NCBI GenBank assembly: GCA_008508345.1
Contig: QNGE01000997.1
Location: 65,683 to 129,682, forward strand
Direction of reading: 5' to 3'
Source of the DNA: Paragonimus westermani
Lineage: Eukaryota; Platyhelminthes; Trematoda; Plagiorchiida; Troglotrematidae
DNA length: 64,000 nucleotides
Positions 10,850 to 21,169 of this stretch are shown one piece after another. A program made the position numbers and the translations under genes. The notes beneath the pieces are model-generated. The model saw only the letters and a list, made by a program, of their open reading frames with translations. It ran no database searches and had not been told where the DNA came from. Positions within the stretch are counted from its first letter, which is position 1. Each line of letters begins with the position of its first letter.

Positions 10850-11765
10850 GATGTCTGATGTCACAATCCGTTCCTCAAGTTTTTACCACATACAGTCAGG
10901 CATAGTGGATATGAAACAACTGGAACTTGGAATACCGTCCCCGTCTAACACCCAGCCTCTGCTGCTGTCCAAAGGATCTACAATAAACAGGCTTGCGAGC
11001 GTGAATAAACAACTTGGTCCTGGTTGGATAATGATCCACGCTACATTCAGCCCCCGCACCCATCGCATGACATGTACTCCGCAGATGACGTAATTTCGCG
11101 TGGCCACGTAATCGAGCAAATGGTGATGTCTGATCCGTGGATGGACTCAATTTGTAGTAGTTAGATTTTGTGACAGATAAATTCCAATTAGTATACGCGT
11201 GAAGCAAGGGATAACCGGTTTCGTTGTCTGCGTCAATGTTGTGTTATCCGATGACTCCCAGCTACGCTGTCGAGTCGTCCTCAACTTGCGCGTTGAATTC
11301 ATCAAAGTTGAACAGTCGGTCACTCAGCTGGTCTCATGCGAATTTTATCGGACAGCTAATCATTAAAGTGGTCCTTTGTATCCCTAATGTAGCATATAGC
11401 TAGAACACAGACACTGAAAATGTAACGTCAACCAAGTTGTAGACGGATAAACGTAGTTTAAGGGACTGTTGTCGTGCGGTCCCCCTGTTACCAGCAAATA
11501 GACGCAGCCAGCAACTGTGAAGTAGACAACGCGTTCTTGATCGTCTACTGCGACATAACCTGTTTAACAGGAGTTAACAGAGGTTTAACTTACCCTGCGA
11601 ACTTTTGCTCACTTAAGACTGCAACGTCTGTGCCATAGCCACCCAATTCCATGACTAACAGTGTGCGGTGCGGCATTCTGACCGTCTGATGTTGCGTTCA
11701 TTCAGTAACTTGCGCACCTTCCATGTCCCAACGTTTGACGTTTTACGTCTACGGTCATCTCCTAA
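10850..11765 (-). pseudogene. RTE-like LINE AP-endonuclease, decayed
   Basis: Read on the minus strand from 11,765, this is an APE-type endonuclease, which nicks target DNA for LINE insertion. In order: SNVGTWKVRKLLN (usual GTWNVRT), MELGGYGTDVAVLSEQKFAG (usual ...IDIAALSETR, with the catalytic Glu), and KLRLSVYNLVDVTFSVSVF. Then come LFNFDEFNAQVEDDSTA (usual GDFNA-VG), DNETGYPLLHAYTNWNLSVT, HLLDYVATRN and, in another frame, SVDHYPTRTKLFIHARKP, which holds the terminal DH pair. Several shifts and stops are present. The 5' end of the LINE is not visible beyond 11.77 kb. At its other end it abuts the Gypsy block near 10,845. Confidence 0.8.
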
Positions 11766-11779
11766 ATTGATATGTGGAA

Positions 11780-14700
11780 TCTCAGATTAAGTGTCGGATT
11801 GAAGAGTTTGACTTGTGGGACAAAGACAAATAGTGTTCTCCAAAAGGATCACACGGGGAGCCTCTGACTCAGAATCCTGAATTGTGTGACAACATGGAAG
11901 AGGTTTCTTGCGGAATTCTATTGGAACCCAATGACTCAAAAGTCTGACTTACGTGGTATTGAAAGTCTAATCCAACCCGAAGCTACAGTAAATAAGACGT
12001 TGACGTTTCATTCCGGTTATTGCCGAGCGCAGTGGGTGTGCTATAGGTTACATCAATCTTCTAAGAAGTTGTATGGGTTTTTGACCCTACATGATAACAA
12101 GCCAACGGTCACAGTCAACCGTTGTGCAATTGGAGTTCTCTTTGTTTTAAGGTTCATTCCTTAATGTCACCCTTCCGCATGCGGAGGACGGTAGTATTGA
12201 AACTGCAAATGTAATTCTGTCGTATACGCATAGGTTCGTGTATCACTGCTTATACAGTCGGTAGCGCAGTCCAGCCTGTTTCACTTTGAGTCGAAATGTG
12301 ATAAAACAGGTCTCAGAAACAGATGTTGTCCGACCGATGCAACGAAAAGAGCGCACATCAGATTTTGACCTTTGGACACAAGGTCATCGCGTTCAATGAT
12401 CCCAAATAATTTATTTGACCAACATATGTTAATCGCTTTACTCCGCCGAGGCCGCTGTTATTCCCGAAGAGCAGCGACTGGTTTGCCGAGAGAAAGATAA
12501 CCGTCAGTCTGAAATGGTTGTTCACGTTGCACTAGACAAGTTGGTATGCGCTCAAACTTCGTCCACTAACAATGTGAAAAGTCTTTCCTGAATAATAGTC
12601 GAAATATGGTTCCAACAGAAATCAAACTAAAAGAACGCGCTAAGGTGTGGAAACAAACCGTATATTTCCAGCAATGTTTGATAGTCAGTTAGTCCTAGCC
12701 TAATCTGGGACCAACGGCAGCAGCCAAAAGAAGAAGGAAAAGAAGCGTGGGGTGGGCTTCAGTCAACTGGGTGACACCCGAAAGCGCGCCAGATGGAAGT
12801 GCGTAGAAACTCTGAGTGCGTTAAACAACACTCCAAACGAATCAAGTTAAACGACTTTGAAGAACGGAATAGTAGTAGAGTCGTTGTCAAAAGAACAAAC
12901 ATTCGCTGTGTGTAGTTAGTTAAACGACGGAAGAAAATCACACTGAGTTCGTATCAGCAGACGTACACAGGATCATGTGTACAGAACAGACAGGCAGGAA
13001 AACACAGCTGCAGCCGGAATCCTTAGAGAAACAACACGATCGCTGGTCACTACAACGTGTTCGGGTGGTCTTGCAGTTCCTTTCACCAACCGTGGCTAAG
13101 TAAGCTATATGCACACTAACGATGCAGTATACACCTCATGAGATGCATCTAAATTCTCCATTCAATAAATCGCCCCATCATCCACCAGTGTCCGGTTAGT
13201 ATGCATTTCAATTATGCCACCGCAGTCTTCTTTTCTTGCCTGTTATCAGTTTGCTTGCCAGGTTTGTTAACATCCGATCCATTTTTCTCTCGCAATGATG
13301 TTTTCTGGGATGGCAAGTGTAAATCGTCCGAGTTCACCTTCCATCTGAAGTTGTCCCTGAAAAGTTACAAAAGACCATATATCTTGTAGCGGCGAGCATG
13401 ATGTTCACTGACTACCCAAACTAGTGCACTGTCGCCCTGGAAACTAAACATTCCTGTTCCACACATTGTTGGCAGGGTGTGTTTTTAGGGATTTCAAAGT
13501 ATGGCTGACCAGAAATTTTAAATGTCAGAATGACCATCAAACTCTCATGTTTTCTTAGTGCGCTTCAGACAAGTTGTTCCCACACTGTTTGAAATTACAA
13601 CTATTGTGAAATCGTTTTTGAACGCGTCACATGTCAAGTTTCAATCATGCAGTGGGATAGCACAATCCAGTACCAGGTGACACAAACGCTCACATGGTCG
13701 TTTCGGCTGATACATGTCTTTATTACTTAACCTCAGCAGTAATATCGATTTTGTTGGATTAGTAAGGGAATACAAGTGAATTGCCAATAGGCCCGTTAAT
13801 AATCATTATATAATACTTTATGAACAATAGGGAAGTTGTTGTACTGGTAACGTTTCATCGCTGACACAGCAGTTTCTACACATCAGGTGAATCAGTTACA
13901 AAAATGATGGTGCTTAGAGCAGGCTGGAGGTAAACAGCTGGACGAGACAGAAGATAACAAGTCATGGGTCAAGTGTACATAGAGAGGGTGTCAATACTGT
14001 GTTTAAATAGCTCACTGCAGCAGACTGAGGATATGTAAACAGCTAGACCGAAGTGAAACCCGTATGATCTGTCGGACATGTCGGTAAGAGGGCCAATTTT
14101 TATGAATGTCAATAGTGGACTCACGGTCATCTCATTCAGCCATCATTGCAAGTCAGTTCAATCAAATCAAGACTGGCCGTCACGTACCAGGCAGTTCAGC
14201 TACGTCAACTCTATTTACGACACATTTGTTCTTTGTAATTCCGATGGAACCTGCAACTAAGCACTCGTGCGTCGTTTTAAACTCTCGTCTAATTACTCAC
14301 CATCATCCAGATCAGCTTCGTGACCCGTATCTGACACACGACTAGCGATTGCAGTATCTCTGGTACTCTAGTTGCTTTTAGGTGCTTTTCTAATGCTCTT
14401 TCAGTGCTCATGTACTCTAATTCAAGGTGCTCAGGCTGTTTGCCGAATATAAACTTTCGAACATTTCTTGCGTTTTATTCTATGCACAAGATTGTTGCCT
14501 CTCGTTAGAGGCAAAGGATTCTTCAGATGCACCAAGACTTCATAAAATGACACACCCTTTTAAAAACCGTCCTGATACTTGGTTTGTTTAAGATTCTACT
14601 AATAGTCTCTGTCCTCTCGCGTTTGAGTGGAATAACAACATTACATCCTCGTTCCCTTGATGTTGATTATCCGTCTTAATTGACTTTTAGTTTGTTTATG

Positions 14701-17160
14701 GTAACCTTTGCTCATTAATGCAACGACTAGCTCCAGCTGTGCCATAATTTTGTCATCAGTTCGACGTGAAGTCTTGGAAATGAGACTGGTAGTGATTCGA
14801 ATCATCTCGTCCAAAACTGATAGGTTGATGTTCGGTCAACATGATCATCTTAGTAAAACTATCATAAATTCTCCATTAGGTTCGTCCGTGTCATTTCTTC
14901 GATGAAATTGTTGTAGTTTTAATATACGCATTCAGATCACTTGTTTCTAACATGTCCTATCCGATCTGCAGTCTGTCCCATATAATATGGACTATAAAAG
15001 CGACTATGTATATTCGATTACGGTCCGACACTGTGCCTGACATGAAACGCCCGACATGGTCAGCGGTTCCAACTCTGTCAGCAACGTTAGTGTTGGTGCC
15101 AACAATGCACTACGTTATTCACTGTTTGCTATGGCTCATGATTAAGAACGCTGCCACAACAGTCACTTTGGTCCTGTCACACACTTTCATGTGACGCATC
15201 ATAGGGAATAACTATTCAGTTTTACGCAGCATACAGAACATCACTGGTTAATTCGATGCCACCACACGAGCTGAACAGTACACAGTCCTGGGGTTAGAAG
15301 TTAACACTCCGTGACTCGTACAGTTTCATCCCGAAAAGGAATTACAAGGCGAAGACTATTCTCACATCAGCCAATTCGTGTGTCACCCCCCCCCCGACAA
15401 GCGCCAGTGTCAATTGGTGATTCGCAACAGTCAAAAGAATTTAGACAGCGTCATCCACATTTAGATAGATTTTAACACTTTGTTATCTAGTTATTGTTAC
15501 TCTCGTATAGTTGATGTCATGTACATATTGTTACTGGCTTTACTCATCTTCTGATTATAACTAGCCTCTGTGCTAATAAGTCGAATGGAATCAAAAGATT
15601 TTCTGCCAATACAAGTTGTGATAGTTGAATTAGTTCGAGCACCCGATTGAAAGCTATTAGATTCTCCAGGCGTCTCCCAAAGTTATATATCTTGTTATAA
15701 CTTTTAATCCACCTGTTAACTAATCTTTTTTAATCAGCTAACCGGTGACGAAAGTCGCGGATAAATTTTACTCCTTTCATCATTCAAAAGACCACCAAAA
15801 ACATTAACATCCAGTGTGCTGACTGAAATATCACTAGACACTTTGTTTCCCACTTGGAATATACAGTCGAGTGGGTAAATTTGACCTTGACTTTGAATTG
15901 TTTTCACAGATTACACTTGTGATCCAAACTGCAGACTTAAGTGATCCACATGGCTTGTTAGAAGAAAACAAGTTAAAGCGCAAGCTATCTGTCAACAATG
16001 TTTTAGTGTAACAAAGTTTTCTGCCATCTACAGTACAATCTCTATTGCCCCCTAATGAGTATTTTGCTGATGTACGGCACACAACTTGAACACCTGTTTA
16101 ATTATTTTCAAGTGTTCACGTAAATAGTAAGCCATCGCTGTTTTCAGTTAACTAGCTATCCATTAGTAACGTTGTTAAATGATGTATTTAATCCCTCAGC
16201 TGAACGCCGCACGTAACAACAGGTGTCTTGGAGACACCATATGCAAATTAGATTGATGTTAGATGTTGCAACTGTGGAGGATTGGTAATTGGAAGCCATG
16301 CGGACAAAAAGTCGTCCCGGTACTTTCTCACTTTGTCCGACCATACAACGCGACATTTTTACCTTAAGTGGAACGTTCATCAATGCCATTTAATAGTACA
16401 TGCCTCATCGTCCGATCGGCCTAGCGAATGATCAGTGGCCAGACAGCCAGACGGGTTCGAAGAGTACACCACTCTGAACGATAGTCGGCGTCATCCGCAG
16501 GACACCACATTAAGGGAACTGCAAGTGAGTATATTCTTCTTCGCATAAGAGGGTTCTGGTGTGATTGGCCTTAAACAATTTATTCACATAGATCGCGTTA
16601 GTGACTGTCTCTTTTCTGTGTAGTATTTGCCGATGTACACAACGCACATTATTGTGATACTGGCGTACTTTGGTTCTCTTCTTCTGGTCTCGAAACGATC
16701 AAAACCTGTTCTGGTATTATTTTGCTTCGCAGCAGACACTATTCTCGTGTGCGGTCGAGAGTTTCATATTACTGTGTTTTTGTAATCTTCGGATTCATGT
16801 ACCACCATATTCAGAGACTTCGTGTAGCTTGTTTTGATTGAAACGCGTGTGACGTCCGCTTTATATCTAACTCCGGACAATTTTTAGTACCTAAATTTTG
16901 ATGAAGCATACGCTTTTACGTTGGCTGGGTAATCCTCAATATAGGCTTATCAGTCTGTTTTAAACGAACAGTCCTCGTGTCCCCTCCAAAGGCAATGGGA
17001 ACATTCTCCACAGTACCATGATGTTAATGCGAAACATTGAGTGCATTTTAGTCATCTGAATAGAATAGGCAGAGGACACAAATTAGGATATGAATTTATT
17101 TCGCACACTCTCGTCAATCGTAAACGTGTGGCTAGCATGAAAACAAAATCAACAAGACTT
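11780..17160. other. Unassigned sequence
   Basis: No recognisable gene or element. The longest frames are 60-92 codons with no motif. A run of ten C at 15,386-15,395 and a CCGCATGCGG palindrome near 12,174 are the only local oddities. Confidence 0.5.
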
Positions 17161-17171
17161 AAATGAAACGA

Positions 17172-17689
17172 TCAAAAGTACAAATCCGGCCGGCTCGTGA
17201 TTGGTACTCACGACTAAACCCACGACAAACAGAGGCTGACAGTCAGTTGTTTTGGTGCACATAGAACCGGCTGTCAACGGTTGATCAACAATGCTTCAAT
17301 ATACTTGAGAATTTATGGGCTGTGCGTGTTCATCAAGACCCTAAGCGAGGATGTGATATTGATACTGTGACCTGTGGTCGATAAGTGCCTTGCAATGGAT
17401 GAAGCGACCGTTTGTCATCGTTGAGTGTCATTCACTGGCATGTGAGTCGGTGCAACTTCCAACCACTTTGAGGTGTGTTCGGTGGCACTGGTTTCCAGCA
17501 TCTTTTCTGTTCTACCAATGTACGTTTCTGCAACTGCAGGACAATTGATAGAGGTCTGGCGTGAGCCTAATGAATTATTTTGTGGAGTCTAAGACTAGCC
17601 CCCTAGGTCATTCGTTAACAGTCACTCTCTGTTTTTGCGGTTTGTCTTACAACGTCTTGATTAAACCGATGTAAGTGTATTGACTTGAG
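17172..17689 (-). pseudogene. Penelope-like C-terminal fragment, minus arm and loop
   Basis: Read on the minus strand, the loop (17,470-17,689) and left arm encode the end of a Penelope-like protein. TYIGRTEKMLE is the second half of the GIY-YIG nuclease motif, followed by TEHTSKWLEV (usual KEHL-KWV), QTVASSIARHLSTTGHSI, ILKYIEALLINR, QPVLCAPKQLTVSLCLSW and a stop. The 59.1 kb element has the equivalent blocks KQPVSAVARHVLTTGH, AEAVAINRLEPALF and LTLPWT. At least three in-frame stops and a shift before TYIG show it is dead. The sequence stops about 45 bases after the final stop codon, before any hammerhead motif. Confidence 0.8.
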
Positions 17690-17987
17690 AAAGTGATTGA
17701 GAGTTGCACTGACTCACATGCCAGTGAATGACACTCAACGATGACAAACGGTCGCTTCATCCATTGCAAGGCACTTATCGACCACAGGTCACAGTATCAA
17801 TATCACATCCTCGCTTAGGGTCTTGATGAACACGCACAGCCCATAAATTCTCAAGTATATTGAAGCATTGTTGATCAACCGTTGACAGCCGGTTCTATGT
17901 GCACCAAAACAACTGACTGTCAGCCTCTGTTTGTCGTGGGTTTAGTCGTGAGTACCAATCACGAGCCGGCCGGATTTGTACTTCTGA
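17690..17987 (+). pseudogene. Penelope-like C-terminal fragment, inverted duplicate
   Basis: This plus-strand arm is almost the exact reverse complement of 17,172-17,469. The central ~280 bases show one mismatch by eye, with a few more at the two ends. It carries the same three premature stops as the other arm, so the two were not inserted independently. One is an inverted copy of the other made after decay had begun. Confidence 0.85.
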
Positions 17988-17994
17988 CTTATGT

Positions 17995-19875
17995 GTACTT
18001 GTAAGTCTAGGACAGCACCCATAAAAATTTAAGAGTGTATACATTGTCCTTTCACGATCTTTTTCTACCTCAATTTCTAAAATAGCTTTCTAAAAACTCC
18101 GCAACAGTAGTTACGTATATGAGCAAATATTCGTCAAGCGAAATTTTTTTCGTGAAACCACTGACAGTGTTACGTGGAAGCACAACCGGAAACCACTTCT
18201 TTCGCTTGACGGGCCAAATATCTTTTTTGAAAGACAGCATAATAAAAACAGTCAACTGCATCAAGAGCAGTCCGGCTGGGATAGTCGAAGTCCTGTTTAA
18301 ATTCAAGGTCAGTGGCGGCTGGCTTTGTCTATTGTCTTCATACCTGTTGTGCTGCTTGGACCAAGAGCTTCGCCAGCTCGTTTGGACCAATCGATACCAG
18401 CGTGCTTAGGCGCATAGAAGTTGACGGCTTTTGAATTATCTTCACTGAGTGGACTCATAACCAGGTTGGCACGGTTCGACGTGAAATGTACAGCTGAGTA
18501 AAAGAAGCTAGCGAAAGGGAAAGAAGCCTTTGACCGGTGGTCAGGACTCGACTACAAGCATGTAAGCTCTATTTATCATTAGTTATCATTAATAAGGAAT
18601 CTCATTAGTGGATACTAGAAACTAGGACAATGCAAATTTTTTGGTACCTGTAAATCATTTCATCTTTACCATGCTTTATAGGTGATGTAAATACCATTGT
18701 TGTTATTGCGTTATTGTATCGTACTATTTTGTCAGCTTATCGATAGCTTACGAGTTTATAGGGAAACTAAATAGTTTTGCATAGTTAATCAGTCCACATA
18801 CTTTGTTTGGACCATTCCTGACAATGCTGAAATGTGGCTTAAATTTTCCTTTTCAAACTCTGTGTACGCACGGTTAGACGTTGAGTTATCTGACCACTAT
18901 AGTAGAGAAGACACTAGAAGACTGTAGGCAGTCAGGCGTATAGCGGGACAGAATTTTATAACTAAATCCTTTGTTTATATGGAATGAACGGAATGAGTGT
19001 TTTTTCAATAACCAACGTGCATGCAACAGACGCCTGTAGGTGAACTGTCAGCTGTCGTTCAATCAATTGTTGACTGATCCTCTGTGTTTGACATTGTCGT
19101 TCTGGCACCAAGTGACCTACGTTTTTTAACTCAGTATGAAAATATGGTGTCACTGAAATATAATCAACATATTAAAAAAAGAAGCTTACGGATAAACGTT
19201 CGTTTGTCATCTGCAACATTGGGTCCATTATACCAACGCAGAATTACGTTGGATGTTTCGGTCTCCTGCTAAATGTTTCAGTTAACTCAAACATTATTAC
19301 ACTAACTAAGTCACCCCTCCGTTTGGCCCTCTTAAGGAGAACTTCGTAGTGACTTTATCCAGTCTTCATTGGCTCTGTTGATCTCGATTATCATTTACAT
19401 ACACTCCACTGAAAAATTCTGTGTGCGATTAAACAAAAGTTTAGACGGAAGATACTACACACACACGAGTGGTGAAATACACTACGCTCTCGCTGTCGCT
19501 TTTAATGCTTCATCGCTTCGCTGTTTGGTTGCCTGCTCGTCGATTTATCCTAATGACAACATATTGTTTACTTAATCGCTGTGTAATTCTTGCCCGTCTG
19601 TCTTAGTTGGCTTGACCCTACCAACTTGTGAGCCCGAACAAGTCGTACACGAACCGAATACGATGGCACTTCATCTTCCATATATTTCGTTTCTAATGTG
19701 TGTAAGCTGTAAGTAAATCTTCTCGGATAAATTTTTGATTTTATCTACGTTGCTAGGCCGTAAAGTTGAGGGATTCGTGTTTTTCCGCTTTAATCGCGTT
19801 AACAGTATTCGCATTTAGAGATAATGATCTAGAGATGCGGCAGACCTTGCCAGAAATTCAGCTTACCAAGAAGGT
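17995..19875. other. Unassigned sequence
   Basis: Overlapping frames of about 100 codons exist on both strands at 18,070-18,410, but neither has a recognisable family. The rest is AT-rich with no structure that I can name. Confidence 0.45.
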
Positions 19876-19879
19876 ATAC

Positions 19880-20105
19880 CTGATCACAGCCTTTGATAAA
19901 TCGATTGAGATTAACACAAAGATAGGAGCAAGTTTCAAGCACCTCGAGTGGCCTTCCTCAGGAGTGTTGTAGTCGAACTCACATTAACAAAGGGACTACA
20001 GCATTCCTGCGGAAGGTCCCCGGAGGTGGTTGAAACGTAGAGTATTACACATTGTCCTTAACGTTGTGTTATTCCTGATCTGTTCATCAATGACATGTTG
20101 AACAA
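19880..20105. repeat. Head-to-head pair of Penelope-type 3' ends
   Basis: The minus-strand copy (19,974 down to about 19,880) reads CACTCCTGAGGAAGGCCACT, then a CGAGGTGCTTGAAAC stem end, then TTGCTC and TGTGTTAATCTCAATCGATT. The plus-strand copy (19,994 to about 20,100) reads CATTCCTGCGGAAGG, CGGAGGTGGTTGAAACGTAG, AGTATTACA and GTTGTGTTATTCCTGATCTG. Both match the 1.09 kb motif. They meet as an inverted repeat: 23 bases at 19,952-19,974 against 19,994-20,016 with about 3 mismatches, extending outward with more. Confidence 0.65.
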
Positions 20106-20109
20106 GACA

Positions 20110-20885
20110 CCCAAACTGTTTGACTTCATTCACACAAAGTTTGTTGTGTAGATCTTACGGATGATCACAGTTTTCTCATCTCCGGGGAATTTTCAGTCGG
20201 TTCTATCCGAACAGAAACACAAGAGTCAAATTTCTCTCTTGTTAGTGTTTAAAAGCAGATCATATCCTTGTCCCGGCCAAAATTTGGACCTCGGCTACTC
20301 CCTTATGAAACAACCGTGTTAACTGCCGAGCCAATTACACATTAGACGTAACCGAATTAGCATACGCAGACGCTAAGCAAACTCAATCTTTGAGTAATGT
20401 TGGGACTGCACAACCGTCTCCAGAAGAGAGAATAACTGACATGTTACCTCCAGGTGTTTGCCCCATGATTAGGGCTGATCACCAACCTGAAATCACATAA
20501 ATCCATAGAAAACTAGATTGATCAGTGCTAACCTCCAAATGACGGATGAGGCCGGTTGTGAGCATTGACCTCGATCGGCGAAAGGTCACGTGGACGCGAA
20601 TGGAGAAGGGGCATCTCATGATCCAGTTATAGTGGTTGAAAACGATTGTTTACTGATTTTTGGTTGAAAATCACCAACACTTCGTTGCAGCCTCCGCATT
20701 TACACAGACTTTCCGACCAGCCTGCTTTAAAAGGAAGCACTAGCTTACTCAACACAAAAAGAGCCATTTAATTGTACAAACAACAAGTTAAGATAAGTTA
20801 ACCCATTGATACACCTTATACAACCCGAACAGTAAATTTTTAGTTGTTTACACACTTACACCTTCAGTAAACTAATTGATGAGTA
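20110..20885. other. Unassigned sequence
   Basis: No recognisable coding or repeat structure between the Penelope-type tails and the SINE. Confidence 0.5.
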
Positions 20886-20891
20886 GTAGGG

Positions 20892-21161
20892 GATTGAACA
20901 TCACCCACAAGTGGCCGTAGTGGCTGGGCATTCACGTATGATATTTCGGTCGTGCCTAACGTGAGGCCAATGGCGCAGTGGTCAACACGGCTGACTCATG
21001 AATGCGTTGCCGGAGTTCTTTTCCAGACCGTGGCAAGGATAGCACTACTGACGAGCTCTAGTGAGAGCGAAGCTTGAGTCTAATGTTTCTTTTCGATAGG
21101 AGCCGCCTGGAAAGTCTATGGGAACGCCACAGCTGCGACCAGTTGTGGGTGATGTTCAATC
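20892..21161 (+). mobile_element. tRNA-like SINE with hammerhead, copy 1
   Basis: The head GGCCAATGGCGCAGTGGTCA fits a polymerase III A box (TGGCGCAGTGG), and a weak B-box-like stretch follows. A hammerhead fold is at 21,043-21,085. The 3' end reads TTGTGGGTGATGTTCAATC (21,143-21,161), and its exact reverse complement sits at 20,892-20,910, so the copy has 19-base perfect inverted termini that extend imperfectly to about 30 bases. The family is confirmed by copies at 28.9 and 56.0 kb. SINEs are non-coding and move with enzymes of another element. The combination is reminiscent of the schistosome Sm-alpha repeats, but identity with them is not shown. Confidence 0.75.
21043..21085 (+). ncRNA. 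Hammerhead ribozyme fold in SINE copy 1
   Basis: Core CTGACGA (21,048-21,054) fits CUGANGA. Stem II is a perfect 5-bp GCTCT/AGAGC with loop AGTG (21,055-21,068). GAAG stands where GAAA is usual. Stem III is a short CT-TG-AG, followed by TC (cleavage expected after C 21,080). Stem I pairs CACTA (21,043-21,047) with TAATG (21,081-21,085), 4 of 5 pairs. The G replacing the last A of GAAA may lower or abolish activity. Confidence 0.7.
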
Positions 21162-21169
21162 TATGTGAG

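Larger units (their letters stand above)
17172..17987. repeat. 816-base foldback: 298-base arms, 220-base loop
   Basis: Arms at 17,172-17,469 and 17,690-17,987 are inverted relative to each other and would form a very stable hairpin. The loop belongs to the minus-strand Penelope copy only, so the minus copy is longer and the plus copy starts exactly at the arm edge. Either a genuine inverted duplication or a template-switch artefact would look like this. Confidence 0.9.

Noticed and set aside
10836..11093. 85-codon plus-strand frame after integrase
   Set aside because: It lies opposite the LINE endonuclease, which shows recognisable motifs on the minus strand.
15386..15395. C10 run
   Set aside because: A simple homopolymer with no surrounding structure.
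18070..18409. Overlapping frames of about 100 codons on both strands
   Set aside because: They mirror each other, lack any motif and have no neighbouring exon or element context.
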